NCBI GenBank assembly: GCA_030998225.1
Contig: JAPYXD010000698.1
Location: 3,947,001-4,011,000 of the forward strand
Length of the DNA stretch: 64,000 bases
Direction: 5' to 3'
Source: Diplolepis rosae
Lineage: Eukaryota; Arthropoda; Insecta; Hymenoptera; Diplolepididae
The first letter of the stretch is position 1. The number at the start of each line of letters is the position of its first letter. This document shows positions 46,401-57,599 of the stretch, piece by piece. The notes beneath the pieces are model-generated. The model was not told the DNA's origin. It was given only the letters and a program-made list of their open reading frames with translations, and searched no databases. Made by a program: the position numbers and the translations under genes.

Positions 46401-49400
46401 ATTCAACATTTCAAGAATTCGAAACCGTTCGAATTCTCAAAATACAAAAAAAAAACGACCAAATTTGGACCAAAAATCATTACTCAAAATAAACAGTCAT
46501 GAGGAAAACCAACAAAAAAGGAGGAAAGAAAAAAGAAGGCAACCTTCAAAAACCCCTTGCTTCTTTTTCTTTCTTTCGTCCTTTTTTGTCTTTATTTCCC
46601 ACCACCATCTACATAAAAATAAAAAAAAGTAAAAATTATAAATTACTTGCGCGACGTTTCCTTCTTTGTTGGTTTTTCTCATGATTGTTTATTTTGGGTA
46701 ATATTTTTTGGTCCAAATTTGATCGTTATTTTTGTATTTTGAGGATTCGAAGGGATTTTGAATTCTTGAAATTTTGAATTGTACTTTTGTTTGGACGTTG
46801 AGGGGAATTTGAGTTTGTAGTGATACAGGTTTGAATTCAATTTGAAAATTTGATATATATTGTCCATTTAACTCAATCCGTGTTTAGTAATAAAAAGCAC
46901 ATTTGTCAAGAAAATTTCAAAGTATAGACTTTATAATAATGCCTGATATACGTTCGATTGAAATAGTCTTACAGATTTTATCCTGCTAATTTCGAAGTTA
47001 TCGACTGGCTTGGATCTTATTTCATTTCCATGCAGGTGAATATGGATTTAAATTTACGGACTCATTATTTACTACTTACAACTCATTAATGAAATTAAAC
47101 AGGTGGCTGAAAAGGCAATGGTGTATTTTGAAAGAGCCATCGAACTTGCTCCTGATGAACCCAGGTGGCGGTTGCTAGTAGCAGCTTGTTTAAGAAGAAC
47201 GGGACAGTTTCATAAAGCTCTGGCTGAATATCAAAATATTCACAAACTTTTCCCAGAAAATATCGAGTGCCTTAAATTTTTGGTGCGTTTATGTAGCGAT
47301 TTGGGTTTGAAAGAAGCTCAGATGTATGCGACAGAATTGAAGAAAGTAGAAAGGTCGAAAGAAGTGAAAGAGAGACATGGTTCTGGAAGACCTGGTACAA
47401 CAAGTATGCGTTTATGATATATATGAAAAATAATTCCATCTGCATTTGTTGTCAATAAATACAGTATATACTCTGTTGGGTGTATTAGGTTCGAAACGAA
47501 GTAATAGAGAATGGAGAATGATTCAATGATCAACCTCAGACCAAATAGATGTTCATCAAATTTATTTTATTATAAAATTACGGCGTTTCGATGACATTAT
47601 GTCATCCTCTTCAGATCAAAAAACATTTGGTTAGTTATTACTCTATAATAATTATAAAGATTATGGTAAAATTATTGAGATAATGAAAACAAAATTATGA
47701 ATAATGTATCTAAATTCAAATTTTTAAAGAATTTGAAAATATTTCTGTAATGATACTCCGATAATGTAAGTAGTGGAAAAAATTTCGAACTCAACTAAAT
47801 AATTTGAAATATATCTACCTATAGTTATAATATCCTTCAACCTTTGCATCAAACATCACAACTAATTATTTGTAAATTTTTGTCATATTTTAGTCAATAT
47901 AAAAATTAAATTTTGTCATATGTTCGTCTTTATCTCAATAATTTTACCATAATCTTTATAATTATTCTAGAGTAATTACTAAAAAAATGTTTTTTGATCT
48001 GAAATTGATGACATGTCATCGAGACCTCGTCATTTTAAAAGGAAATAAATTTGATGAACATCTATTTGGTCTGAGGTTGGTAATTCTCCATTCTCTAATG
48101 AAGAAAATTAGTCGATCGTAAAATCATCTTTTTAATAAAAAATATTAGGCTTAGAAGTGAATAAATACAGTATTGACTCTGTTGGGTGTGTTAGGTTCGA
48201 AACGAAGTAATAGCGGAAATTCTTCAAGAGGAGGTTCTGGAATGAGTACTTTGTCGGAACACCGAGCAAGTCCGGCCATAAGTCGTAGTGATCATGGAGT
48301 GAATAGTGCAGGAATTAATAAGCAAACACATGTTAATTCTAACTCTCAAATGAGTGAGTAAACAAGTTTTATCATTCTTTAAATGCTAGTTAACCTTTCT
48401 TTGAAGCTTAGATAAGCGGAGAGCGTTATTATTAAAGACTTAAGAAATTTCTTATCAGAAATGAGAAAATTCAAATAATAAAAGTGCGAGCTTTCATAAT
48501 CACAGTATTTGGTGGGTATAAAGAATTATTTATTACGATCTTAGACTTATCTTGTCTTGTGTAAACATTTATAATTCACATTCAGAGCTGTAATTTTCCA
48601 ATTTTATTTGCGAAGTAGGGAATTGAGTTTTGCTTACGCTTGTTGATATGTGAAGCCTACCCGGAAATCATAAAGAATTCCATTAAAGGTTACATTCCTT
48701 GAATTTAATTTTTTCTTTTAATTTACAGGGCCACAAAGGATAGTAAGATTGTTGAGTTAAAATTTAATTATAACAAGTGATTACACCCATAACACCTCTA
48801 CTTTATTAGCTTTAAAAAGAAATCTAATATGTTAAGCTCTTCTGATAAAAGCTATAATTGATATCCTTGAAATGCTTATTTTTGTACACGAATATTAACA
48901 CGTTGATGTACTCAATCTGCATGCACTAGTATAATTAATTGAACACATGATATATACCTTCAAGCAGCATGCAGTTTATTTCTGTACACCATTTATCATC
49001 TCATTGATCCATTATTGGAAGAATAATTTTCCACACGAGCTTCCTAAAGGAAGTGGAAATTCTAAATTTTACATTCAAACTAACTTACCTTAGGTTATTT
49101 TTAGTTTATGTTTATTTAATCAAAATAATCTACGATGCAAAAACTCAGTGAGTAATAACGTTTTTGCTTAAATGAATTCATGAAACTAATGTTCTTAAAA
49201 TAATTACGTATTAAGGAAAACAATGATCTCAATAAATAACACGTCTCCAAAAAGAAGTATTAAAATTGTAATTGAAAGGTGATTTTGAAAGTAATGTTAT
49301 AATTTGCAATTGAAAAATCACCTTAAATATACAGTTTCATTTTTCACACTTCTATTTCATTAAAGTTCCTTTCTATTCTCAGTGACTTTTGCATCTCAAA

Positions 49401-49554
49401 TGTTTCTTATGCGCTAAAATGTACTTACAATTTTTTAGGTACAAGCTACGCCGATCCAATTGGTGCCTTACCTGTTAGACCAATGACTGCAGCTGGAAAA
49501 CGAGACGATGATTTTGGAGATGAAGAACTTGGTGACGATTTGTTGCCCGAATAA
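41452..49554 (+). CDS. Ift88: IFT88 homologue (intraflagellar transport, TPR protein)
   Basis: 15 coding exons: 41452-41592, 41682-41732, 42172-42341, 42909-43104, 43464-43681, 43773-44004, 44099-44256, 44340-44526, 45480-45666, 45739-45886, 45972-46083, 46967-47035, 47103-47403, 48195-48353, 49439-49554. The total of 2,445 nt gives 814 aa, close to vertebrate IFT88 (about 830), with all phases consistent. Diagnostic segments: N-terminal DDIYAGYNDYPSVYSTKDL, RPMTAVRGAGYTSS, FDPL, PEEKIKAAERRI, then TPR blocks (NMGNIYFKMGQLPQAIKMYR; HNIGMLFVQMGRLEEAANSF; YNFGLIYKK), PENIECLKFLVRLCSDLGLK, and the C-terminal DEELGDDLLPE shared by the family. IFT88 is a core IFT-B subunit needed to build sensory cilia (NompB in Drosophila). 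Exon 46967 starts at an aaatag acceptor, not at the nearby ttacag, because only the former keeps the conserved SYR and the frame. A second in-frame Met lies at 41458. Confidence 0.96.
41778..41980. repeat. Palindromic MITE (family H) in Ift88 intron 2
   Basis: The left arm (gaaaaaaataattggacccg, gattgatccgattgacc) and its inverse meet near 41870-41890; the outer ends are cccttgta and tacaaggg. The arms contain the long inverse pair catcattgaaaccgatttat / ataaatcggtttcaatgatg. No coding content. Confidence 0.8.
42468..42811. repeat. Inverted-repeat element (family I) in Ift88 intron 3
   Basis: Ends agggtgagttttttatctta and its inverse near 42793-42811. The inner arms include ataaaaactttttattttcg and cgaaaataaaaagtttttat, and ttaccccacac and gtgtggggtaa. 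It resembles arthropod 'agggtg' MITEs by structure only. Confidence 0.8.
43379..43412. repeat. (TA)n microsatellite
   Basis: An alternating AT run of about 30 bp in the Ift88 intron before exon 43464-43681. Confidence 0.9.
44780..45402. repeat. GATAGA-rich inverted element in Ift88 intron
   Basis: The outer arms ctgctggaagtaaaaagatt and ctttttacttgcagcaagg are inverted. Between them are many diverged 'gatagaaaaag' / 'ctttttctatc' phrases: pyrimidine-rich on the left half, purine-rich on the right. Possible hairpin-forming MITE. Confidence 0.6.
46303..46360 (+). repeat. Ift88: Chimeric copy of an Ift88 intron piece and the last exon
   Basis: Bases 46303-46338 repeat 42829-42868 (agtttttaacagctaagaat), and 46332-46360 repeats 29 bases of the terminal exon (49513-49541, encoding GDEELGDD). 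The copy is intronic, lacks the stop codon and splice sites, and is best read as a stray duplicated fragment. Confidence 0.75.
46410..46800. repeat. Inverted-repeat element in Ift88 intron
   Basis: The left arm (tttcaagaattcgaaaccg, ccaaatttggaccaaaaatc, gtcatgaggaaaaccaacaa) and the inverse right arm (gttggtttttctcatgattg, ggtccaaatttgatcg, gaattcttgaaatttt) are each about 130 bp. The open frames on both strands here are by-products of the palindrome. Confidence 0.8.
47453..47504 (+). repeat. Left copy of ~53-bp direct repeat, with decoy splice acceptor
   Basis: The sequence from caataaatacagtat through tgttgggtgtattag to gttcgaaacgaagtaatag is nearly identical to 48162-48213. It duplicates the acceptor and first ~20 coding bases of exon 48195-48353. 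Spliced from here, the exon would run into the repeat, so the right copy is the functional one. Confidence 0.8.
47503..48153. repeat. Long-TIR element, family P, copy 1, in Ift88 intron
   Basis: The arms of about 170 bp are inverted: caacctcagaccaaatagat / atctatttggtctgaggttg, tttcgatgacattatgtcat, cagatcaaaaaacatttg. The centre is AT-rich. It matches the second copy at 50051-50672 over its whole length, including a right-hand extension ending aggcttagaagt. It is flanked by the ~53-bp direct repeat. Confidence 0.85.
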
Positions 49555-49690
49555 TATGACAACATTTGTTATTGTTCATCTTCGCTTATCTTCTATCAAA
49601 GACAGGTCATTATTTGAGGCTTCTTATTCCTAATGAAGCATTCGATTTGGCTTGTTTTGTAACAGCTGGCCTAATTTTATCTTTAAACTC

Positions 49691-49696
49691 ATTAAA
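49691..49696 (+). promoter_or_regulatory. Ift88: Possible Ift88 poly(A) signal
   Basis: ATTAAA variant 137 bp after the stop. No canonical AATAAA occurs in the first 490 bp; the next ones are near 50960. Confidence 0.25.
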
Positions 49697-50050
49697 TTAG
49701 GTGTGATTCATAATAATGAATTATAAAATTATATATAATTATATTTGGAGGCAATCCTTGACGTAATTAAGTATAAATTTAGGTTCTTTACTAATCTTTG
49801 GTAGATTTGTGAATCCCGTCATGCAATTTTTATGTGCATTATCTGTGATAGCTATTTATTACGTAATGGTTAATGCAAGAAACATTCACATTGGGATTCG
49901 TTTTTGACCCTTGGCTGGTTGCATTATCTCCTATTAGTGTAATCAAAATGACTCTTTTTCATTATCTATAATTTATAGGGTTCAAATGAACATAGTACAT
50001 GATTTACAAAGAACAAAATTTAACATTTCTTAATCCTTACATAAAAAATA

Positions 50051-50672
50051 TTAGAGAATGTAGAATGATCAACCTCAGACCAAATAGATGTTCATCAAAT
50101 TTATTTTATTTTAAAATGACGACGTTTCGATGACATTATGTCATCCTGTTCAGATCAAAAAACATTTGTTTAGTTATTACTCTATAATAATTATAAACAT
50201 TATGGTGAAATTATCAATAATATATCTAATTTCAAATTTTTAAAGAATTTGAAAATATTTCTGTAATGATACTCCGCTAAAGTAGGCAGTGGCAAAAATT
50301 TCAAACTCAACTAAATAATTTGAAATATATCTACCTATAGTTATAATATCCTTCAACATTTGCATCAAACATCACAACTAATTATTTGTAAATTTTTGTC
50401 ATATTTTAGTCAATATAAAAATTAAATTTTGTCATATGTTTGTCTTTATCTTAATAATTTTACCATAATTTTTATAATTATTATAGAGTAATTACTAAAC
50501 AAATGTTTTTTGATCTGAAATGGATGACATGCCATCGAAACGTCGTCATTTTAAAAGAAAATAAATTTGATGAACATCTATTTGGTCTGAGGTTGGTAAT
50601 TCTCCATTCTCTAGTGAAGAAAATTAGTCGGTTGTAAAATCATCTTTTTAATAAAAAAATATCAGGCTTAGA
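50051..50672. repeat. Long-TIR element, family P, copy 2
   Basis: Same arms and centre as the copy in the Ift88 intron, at high identity, with clean inverted ends (agaatg-atcaacctcagacc / ggtctgaggttggtaattct). No direct repeat of the 53-bp kind flanks it. Confidence 0.85.
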
Positions 50673-51399
50673 AGTTGGAATCTAAAAAATGATAAAAATA
50701 GGAAAAAGATGTTTACCAATTTATTTTCAGACATCTTCCTTCTTTTGAAAAGAATAAACTGGTTTGGAATGTATTCCCGTGACTTTGGAAACAAGATTCT
50801 AAATATGGTCCTTGCATTAATCATTCTACATTCCAGTGGAATAATGAAATTAATTAGTTACCAATGTTCAGATACATTAGAACAAGTAGACAAATTGACA
50901 AACTGTAACTTCTCTATCTTAATATCTTTTTTTTTGTAAACAAGTTTGTAATTTGCAAAAATAAAGAAATTATATGTTTAAATAAAAATGGTACATACTT
51001 CCAACAGTAATTTATGTAAAGAGACAGTAAGATATAAATTCTAGAAAAATTAAGGAGATAAAAAGAAATTAGATAAGAGATTAACTAGAGCACAAATGCT
51101 TACAAAATATGAGAGAATAAAAAATTGTTTTTTCCATAAAACTATATTTTTCTTTACAAACTCGGTATCTAATAAGTATAATCATAATCACACATGATGT
51201 CTTGAGAAGAAAGTCCACTTTCCAGATTAAAAAGCATAATAAATGACAGTGTTTCAGATTCTAAATGTGTGATAGGAAGTACTACTGAAAAGAAATTAGC
51301 TAGGAAGGTATAGCAATACATCTTAAAGAAGACGGATTTTTGAAAAGCATTCGATATCTGGACCCAGAAGAAAAGATATCCCGAAGACATCAGACGATG

Positions 51400-51878
51400 A
51401 TATCGCGTGGAGACCCTCGTGCGTCTGATTGCACGTGTCACGTTTTAAGTGTGGGCAGTGATAAAGAGCATCGTTCATGTGCGTATTATTAGTGAATGGA
51501 AGCATACATAGAAATCCAAACGAGTCGTCGATCATATACGTGCAATTAAACGAGAGTTGATTTTTCTGAATACAAGTTTAACTTTAACTGTGTGCCGGCC
51601 CCTTAAAGTTTGAGCAGTGGGGAACACCAGGAATCGAGCAGTTGCTCGTAGAACTCCGACTGAGTATATTCGATCATCTCGTACACACGTTATTTGAACG
51701 CGCAAACTGAACTTTCTACGTTGTATTTACCACTCGCGTTTTTCTACATGTTCAGTGTAATTGAAAGTATCCTCAATAAGATATCGTAAAGGATTAATAA
51801 TAAAAAACTTTTTAAAGATATTACAATTCATAAGGTTCAAATTTGAGCAAGAAACAAAAGGAGTTACAGGACAATGTG
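51400..51878 (+). other. Possible untranslated first exon of an off-window gene
   Basis: A non-repetitive stretch that is clearly less AT-rich than its surroundings and ends in a good donor (gacaat|gtgagtaa, near 51879). It has no ATG-led coding frame of note. It could be the 5' untranslated exon of a gene whose coding exons lie beyond 64 kb. Speculative. Confidence 0.3.
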
Positions 51879-52012
51879 AGTAAATATTCCAATTATGAAG
51901 AACAAATAACTGATTTCCTTGATGATTTGATGATATGATAAATTAATATTATAAAGTCCAAAAATAAGAAGAGTTTATTCTTCAGGTTTTGTTTATTTAA
52001 AAAAATCTTTAA

Positions 52013-52528
52013 GGTAGTTCATTCAGGAAAATTAGACCTCAGGCAAAAATAGATAATTTTGCTTTCAAGAATAGCAATATTATCATTGAAAGGCAAATTT
52101 GGAAGAGAAAAGACTATTTTCCAAGAAAAAAATTTGAAAGATAAAATAATGTTTCCAATTTTTGAAAATAAATTCTTTAATGGCTGAAACTATTAAAAAT
52201 AAATTTTCCAAAACAAATTGCTGACTTTGGCAATCAATTATTTATTTCCAAAAATTGGAAACGGTTATGCTGTAGAGAATATTTTTCCTGTAAAAATAAT
52301 CCGTGATTTATTAGAATCACATCATTTTTTGAAATTTGGTATGAAGCGACGAGAAAAAAAGTTCGGGTAAAAATAAAATTTGTTAAATGCATTATTTTAT
52401 GTTTCAAAGTTTTTTCTTTGAAAATAATCTTTTCTCTTCCAAATTTGCCTTTCAATAATAATATTGCTATTCTTGAAAGCAAAATTATTTATTTTTGCCT
52501 GAGGTCTAATTTTCCTGGATGAACTACC
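52013..52528. repeat. MITE family C, copy 3 (TTAA-flanked)
   Basis: TTAA at 52009-52012 and 52529-52532; ends ggtagttcattcaggaaaat and attttcctggatgaactacc. The arms match copies 1 and 2. The minus-strand open frame inside is repeat-derived. Confidence 0.9.
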
Positions 52529-53261
52529 TTAAATTGTTTTTCTATATTCTTTTGGTAAATTGAAAAATGTACAACTTCCGTTTTGACTGAAGAATACATC
52601 TTGTGATAAAAAGTTACACGACTTCGAAGATGATTTATATTCGATATTCAAAATATAAGATGATCTTTTAAACGTATATTTTGTCTGATATTATTTGAGG
52701 ATCCTGCGTAGACAGTAATGTGTGTTGTTACCCAGTAAGAAGGCAGGCATTGAATGGTATTAAAATGTCAAAATTCTGGAAAGAAACGGAATCGAAAATT
52801 AAACTTTTGAATGCCTTGTAAAGCCTAGGAATTAAAATGCATTAAAAAGATTCATTTTCGATTTCGTTCTTTACAGCTCGAGACATTTCAATGCCATTTA
52901 ATGCCTACCTTCGTACCAGATACAATTTATTAAAATTTACGTTTGATATAATCGGAAACTATAATTATTAAAGCTTTCAAGATTTATTCTCACAGGCACT
53001 TTATTGAAACCATTTTTTTTGATCTTGTTTACTTGTTATGAAAGAAAAGTGTCATATACACCTACTTACAGTTTTGAATGTTCATTGAACGATGATAAAA
53101 TTTTATCTTTAAAACAAAATTAATTATTATGTCTATATTTTGGACCTTAGAAATATACAATCTGTTATGAAATATTTGCTACACGGAGAAAAATAGTTTG
53201 AGAAACTTTACTCAACTTTAAAGCAAAGTTGGGACATATGGACAAGTTGGAGATTATTCGA

Positions 53262-53360
53262 TATTCAAATTTTAAAGAATTTTAATTCTTTCTGTAGAAA
53301 AAAAAGCTTTTAACTGCGCTGGGATTCGAGCCCAGGTCTTTCGATTGACGATCGGAACTC
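53262..53360 (-). repeat. tRNA-derived SINE-like fragment
   Basis: The minus strand contains a B-box-like GGGCTCGAATCCCAGCGCAG (53335-53316) followed by the common tail. Same family as at 13.2 and 25.9 kb. Confidence 0.65.
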
Positions 53361-53477
53361 AACTAAATAATTTGAAATAATTTGTTATGTACATTTTGAA
53401 ACTTTACACTTTCAAAGTTTACCAAACTGTAATGCATTCTTTAATATTTGGTACTTCACTAATTATTACAACAATAT

Positions 53478-53560
53478 TAAATAATTTAAAGAATTGAAAA
53501 TCTTTCAGTGGAAAAAAAGACGCTTTCGACTGCGCTGGGATTCGAGCCCAGATCTTTCGG
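53478..53560 (-). repeat. tRNA-derived SINE-like fragment
   Basis: Second copy in this block, minus strand; B-box-like GGGCTCGAATCCCAGCGCAG, then gtcgaaagcgtcttttttt and gaaagattttcaattcttt. Confidence 0.65.
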
Positions 53561-54155
53561 TCTCCAACTTGTTCATATGTTCCAGCTTTGCTAAAAGTTG
53601 AGTAAAGTTTATCGAAATATTTTTCTTCATGTACTTTTTAATTCACTGGGGCAGAAACCAATCATTTTATTTACTTTTAAAACATTTTTCATCGTTCAAT
53701 GAACGTTCAAAGCTGTAAGTATATGTCATGTACGTCAAGTACTTGAAGTTATAATAAAACTTTCGTGATATATTTATCTTCGTATCCTTTCGGAAATTCA
53801 CCAGAAATTATTGAACCAAGAATACATTCAATAAACGATTGATTATGAGATAAGAAACACGTTTCGTATGTATCAGTAAATTGATTAACCAGTTTATTCC
53901 ATGATTATGAATAAAATTCGGAACAGATTGTCGTAAAAGTAGAGAGGAAGTTCCTAAGAAAAACGTTTAAAAAAAAAGCTAATTAACAGAAGAAATCAAT
54001 TAAGTCAATTTAGTTGCTAGAGACTTGTTACCCTTCGCCTTCCGTTTCGTAACAATGTTTATTCAAGGGGTTAACGTTAACATGGATCTAGTCTCGTGTC
54101 ACACGTAGCAAGAACTTTATTCATAATGGCAAATCTAATTACGCTATATACAATA

Positions 54156-54492
54156 CACTCTCTAAATTTTAATCAGTCAATTTTCACTGAAATAATCAGT
54201 GAAATTTGACTGATTCAAATAGCTAAAAAGAGGTTACTGTAAATCAGTCAAATTTCACTGATTATTTCAGTGAAAATTGACTGATTTGACAGTGAAAAAT
54301 ATGTTTTTCACTGATTCGACAGTGAAAAATATGTTTTTCACTGATTCGACAGTGAAAAATATGTTTTTCACTGATTCGATAGTGAAAATTAACTGATTTA
54401 ACAGTGAAAAATATTTTTTCACTGATGAATCAGTGATAAGGCAAATCACTGATTCAATCAGTTCAAATTTGACTGATTCAGATTTAGAGAGC
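54156..54492. repeat. MITE family A, copy 6, with 30-bp internal expansion
   Basis: Ends ctctctaaat and atttagagag; both flanking TAs are decayed. At 54286-54390 a 30-bp unit (gtttttcactgattcgacag plus tgaaaaatat) is repeated three to four times, lengthening this copy relative to the others. Confidence 0.85.
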
Positions 54493-54817
54493 ATAGTTTC
54501 GTTCATTGAGCATATTTGTATTCTTCATTTTTCTGTTGTCGAATACATTTTAAATATTTAACATATTTTGATCCGTTTGTGCGCGATAGCAAAAGATTAA
54601 AATCGTCCCGAATTCTTATCAGTTATTTTATGCTCAATAATTATGCTTAATAATTACAAGATTTTCATCTTATCATTGTGTGGCTTAGTGAGTTCTAACT
54701 TTCCTCTGCAGTTTATTAAGACGTCAATAAGAAGGCTTGAATTGAATAGAATTGAAAATTTCACTGTTTAACGTGGAAGTGATGATTTTTACATTCTCAT
54801 CATATGAGAAGCCAAAA

Positions 54818-56520
54818 AATTAAGGACAAGTTCGTTAACCAACCACATCTAACCAAAATTGTCAAAATAGGAGCATTTTTTGTGTTTCTTACACAGAGAG
54901 AAATTTTAGGTTTCACTGACCAAAGTTTTTTTGTTAAAATCGTCTTTACAAAAATGTTAAAGTTCTCATGACAATCATGGTAGTGGCTGTCATACATTGG
55001 AAAAGTGTTTACTTCAACTGCAAGGAACGTTACTGAGACCACGATTCTGGTACTTGAAATACCATAGCGCTGCGGTTATAGGAACCAAAGTCCATCGTAA
55101 AGCCGCGCATAGAGTTTAGTTAAAATGACTAAGTCTACGGACAGTAAATACCCAGCCAAAATTATTTTTAAGGTTATAGGTATGGTTCTCTTAGTTATCA
55201 AAATACAAATTCAATTTGATGAGAAAAAATAAAGTTTCACCGAAAAGATCTAAGAAAAATAATCCGGTATAATGATATTTATGATAACTTTCGTCGATTA
55301 AGTTAAAAAATTGTCACTTTTTTCATCATCATAAACATTTTTTGACTGACTATAGTTTTGACAAAATACGACGAGACAGCAAAATTGGAACGCATTGCAT
55401 TGTCCCCGAACAAAATCGTTTATCATTTAGAAAGAATTGTCAAACTATATTTATAATAGAATTATTTACCTGATAATGCTTGGCACGGTGAAATATAGTC
55501 CAGGAATCGAGAACGAGAATTGGCAGGATTCAACTTAGGCTGCATATCTTTCAATGAAAGTTATACTTGATTTGTCTAGCGCAACAGCGAACGCTGCGGT
55601 TGTAGTAACCAAAGGAGCTTGGCAGTACACATAAAGAAAATGTACGTGTACTAACCGTTGGGGTACGTATAAAGCTCATTCTAATCATCAACTTTGGTCA
55701 CAACAACCGAATACACAAAAAAGTCCAAATTACTGTCATGATAACTATAAAAGTAGTAGCTTCTCTCAACTTTTTTGGTCAAGGCAACTACTGTACAAAA
55801 AATCTATGTGCTATGTGCACAGGAACCAAAGCCGATTTCTCTCAGTGTAAAAAAAACTTTATGAAAAAATCCCAAATTCCAATACTCGTTTCTGATAGTT
55901 CTCATTAATCTCTACTAATTGTCCTGATAACATTTTTCGGTTAAACTAAAATTAGGAAAGTTAGAAAATGTTAAAAGTTTAAAAAAGTCAATATCTAAAT
56001 TTCATTTTTCAGTTAAATTATACGAAATACGAAAAAAAGTTATGGTACAAAATTGTTTACTACATAAAGATCTACAAGTTTCAATCGCAACATTTTTTCA
56101 TGAAATGTATATTTTTCTTTTTAATTTAAAGAAATACTATTGAAAATCCAAAATTCAATTTTTTAACAATAATATGTGAAATACGAAAAAAAGGAAGTTT
56201 GCGAAATTGTTCATTTCAATAAGATCTACAAATTTTGTCTGACTTCGTTTCAGATAAATATATTTTTCATTTTAATTTCAGAAAATTCGATTAAAATTAA
56301 AAAATTCCATTACATAAACAAAATATGTGACATACGATTAAACCGTTGAGGTGGAAAATTATTTGCCTAAATGAGGTCTACAAATTCTCAGTAGGAAATT
56401 TTTTGACAAAATATATATTTTATCTTTTGGTTTTAAACAAACACTATCAAGAATTCCATTTTTTAACCAAAATATTTGAGATAAAGAATAAGTATTAAAA
56501 TAAAAAATGGTTTGCTTAAA
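54818..56520. repeat. Repeat family L, copy 2, split by an inverted-repeat element
   Basis: Left piece 54818-54890 (ggacaagttcgttaaccaac) and right piece 55850-56520 (tctctactaattgtcctgat, aaaattaaaaaattccatta) are continuous in the copy at 13340-13620. Within the right piece a unit ending 'attccatttttta-accaaaatatgtga' is itself repeated several times. Confidence 0.65.
54891..55849. repeat. Inverted-repeat element with ACACAGAGAGAAAT ends
   Basis: The left end acacagagagaaatt and right end atttctctcagtgta are inverted and resemble the 21525-22542 outer ends. The interior is about 960 bp, less AT-rich, with 'gttataggaaccaaag' and 'gttgtagtaaccaaagg' phrases, but no long coding frame. Inserted in repeat L. 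Confidence 0.65.
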
Positions 56521-56528
56521 ACAGTCTA

Positions 56529-56749
56529 CTCTCTAAATTTGAATCAGTCAAAATCTACTGAATCTCAGTGAAATTTGACTGATTCAAATAGCTAAAAAGA
56601 GGTTACTGTAAATCAGTCAAATTCCACTGATTATTTCAGTGAAAATTAACTGATTTAACAGTGAAAAATATTTTTTTCACTGATAAATCAGTGAAAAGGA
56701 AAATCAGTGATTCAATCAGTGAAAATTTGACTGATTCAAATTTAGAGAG
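56529..56749. repeat. MITE family A, copy 7
   Basis: Intact: TA-ctctctaaat to atttagagag-TA, with the standard interior. Confidence 0.88.
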
Positions 56750-56763
56750 TATGAATTTTTTTC

Positions 56764-57165
56764 AACCGTTTCTCAAATCAACCGTTTCCAATTTTCTAAA
56801 ATGAATAAATTATTACCAAATTCTGCAATTGTTTTGAAAAATTGTTTTTTAATGGTTTCAGCCATGAAAGAATTTATTTCCAAAAATTGGGAACGGTAAA
56901 GTTGTGAAGATTCTTTTTCCTGAAAAAATGATTCATGATTTATTAAAATCGCATTATTTTGTAAAATTTGGTATGAAGTGGTAAGGAAAAAAGTTTGGCC
57001 AAAATAAAATTTGTTAGATACTCAATTACTTTTCTACATTTCAAACTTTTTTCATGGAGAATAATTTTTTCTCTTTCAAATTAGCCCTTTAACAATAATA
57101 TTGCTATTCTTGAAAGCAAAATTATCTATTTTTGCCTAAGGTCTAATTTTTGTTGATGAACTACT
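56764..57165. repeat. MITE family C, copy 4, left end missing
   Basis: The right arm (gctattcttgaaagcaaaat, gatgaactac) abuts TTAA at 57166-57169, and the body matches copy 2; the left terminal arm has been lost next to family A copy 7. Confidence 0.75.
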
Positions 57166-57227
57166 TTAATTCACTTCCTTTTCTTTTCCTAGATGAATTA
57201 ACATGAACTGGATTTTGCCTTTTTTCT

Positions 57228-57557
57228 TTCATCACTAACACAATTATACATTTATTCGTTCATGTAAGATAACTTTTTTAATTTACAAAGTATCTTTCTG
57301 AAAATTTCGAAAACGTAATAAAAGATAATAAAGCACGTCTTTTTACTTTTTCTTGATAAAAATTTTGAAAAAATTCGAAAACGTATTGACAATTACAGTT
57401 ATCTGTAAAAGTTTCACTTAAACGAAGTTGACAGACGTTCTTCATCGTTTTCAGTTGTATTTTCCAAATTTCCAGGAAGTCATTTTGTAAAGTAAAAAAG
57501 TTATCTTACACGAACTTTTACATCAATTTGGTCACGCGATCTGGTTAGTACATGGCC
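57228..57557. repeat. Family E-related element
   Basis: Contains acatttattcgttcatgtaa, ataacttttttaatttacaa and ends tacatggcc before TTAA (57558-57561). The same phrases occur at 59.1-59.3 and 62.8-63.1 kb; the left end is unclear. Confidence 0.65.
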
Positions 57558-57599
57558 TTAAATGGAATTAATATTTTTATTCTATTCAATTCAAGTTTT

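Larger units (their letters stand above)
53060..53720. repeat. Nested palindrome with two SINE-like fragments
   Basis: Outer arms: gttcattgaacgatg near 53080 and catcgttcaatgaac near 53689. Inner arms: actttactcaactttaaagc (53200 on) and gctttgctaaaagttgagta (53584 on), with caagttggaga / tctccaacttg. The centre holds two minus-strand tRNA-derived fragments (53262-53360, 53478-53560). Confidence 0.7.

Noticed and set aside
46971..46976. ttacag as acceptor of Ift88 exon 12
   Set aside because: It would break the frame (early stop); the upstream aaatag acceptor keeps phase 0 and restores the conserved SYR before FYPAN.
47484..47504. Ift88 exon starting at the upstream duplicated acceptor
   Set aside because: After about 20 bases it leaves the exon and enters the P element; only the copy at 48195 continues into conserved sequence and the correct next phase.
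50709..50939. 76-codon frame downstream of Ift88
   Set aside because: No domain, no splice context, AT-rich codon use; likely 3' flanking DNA.
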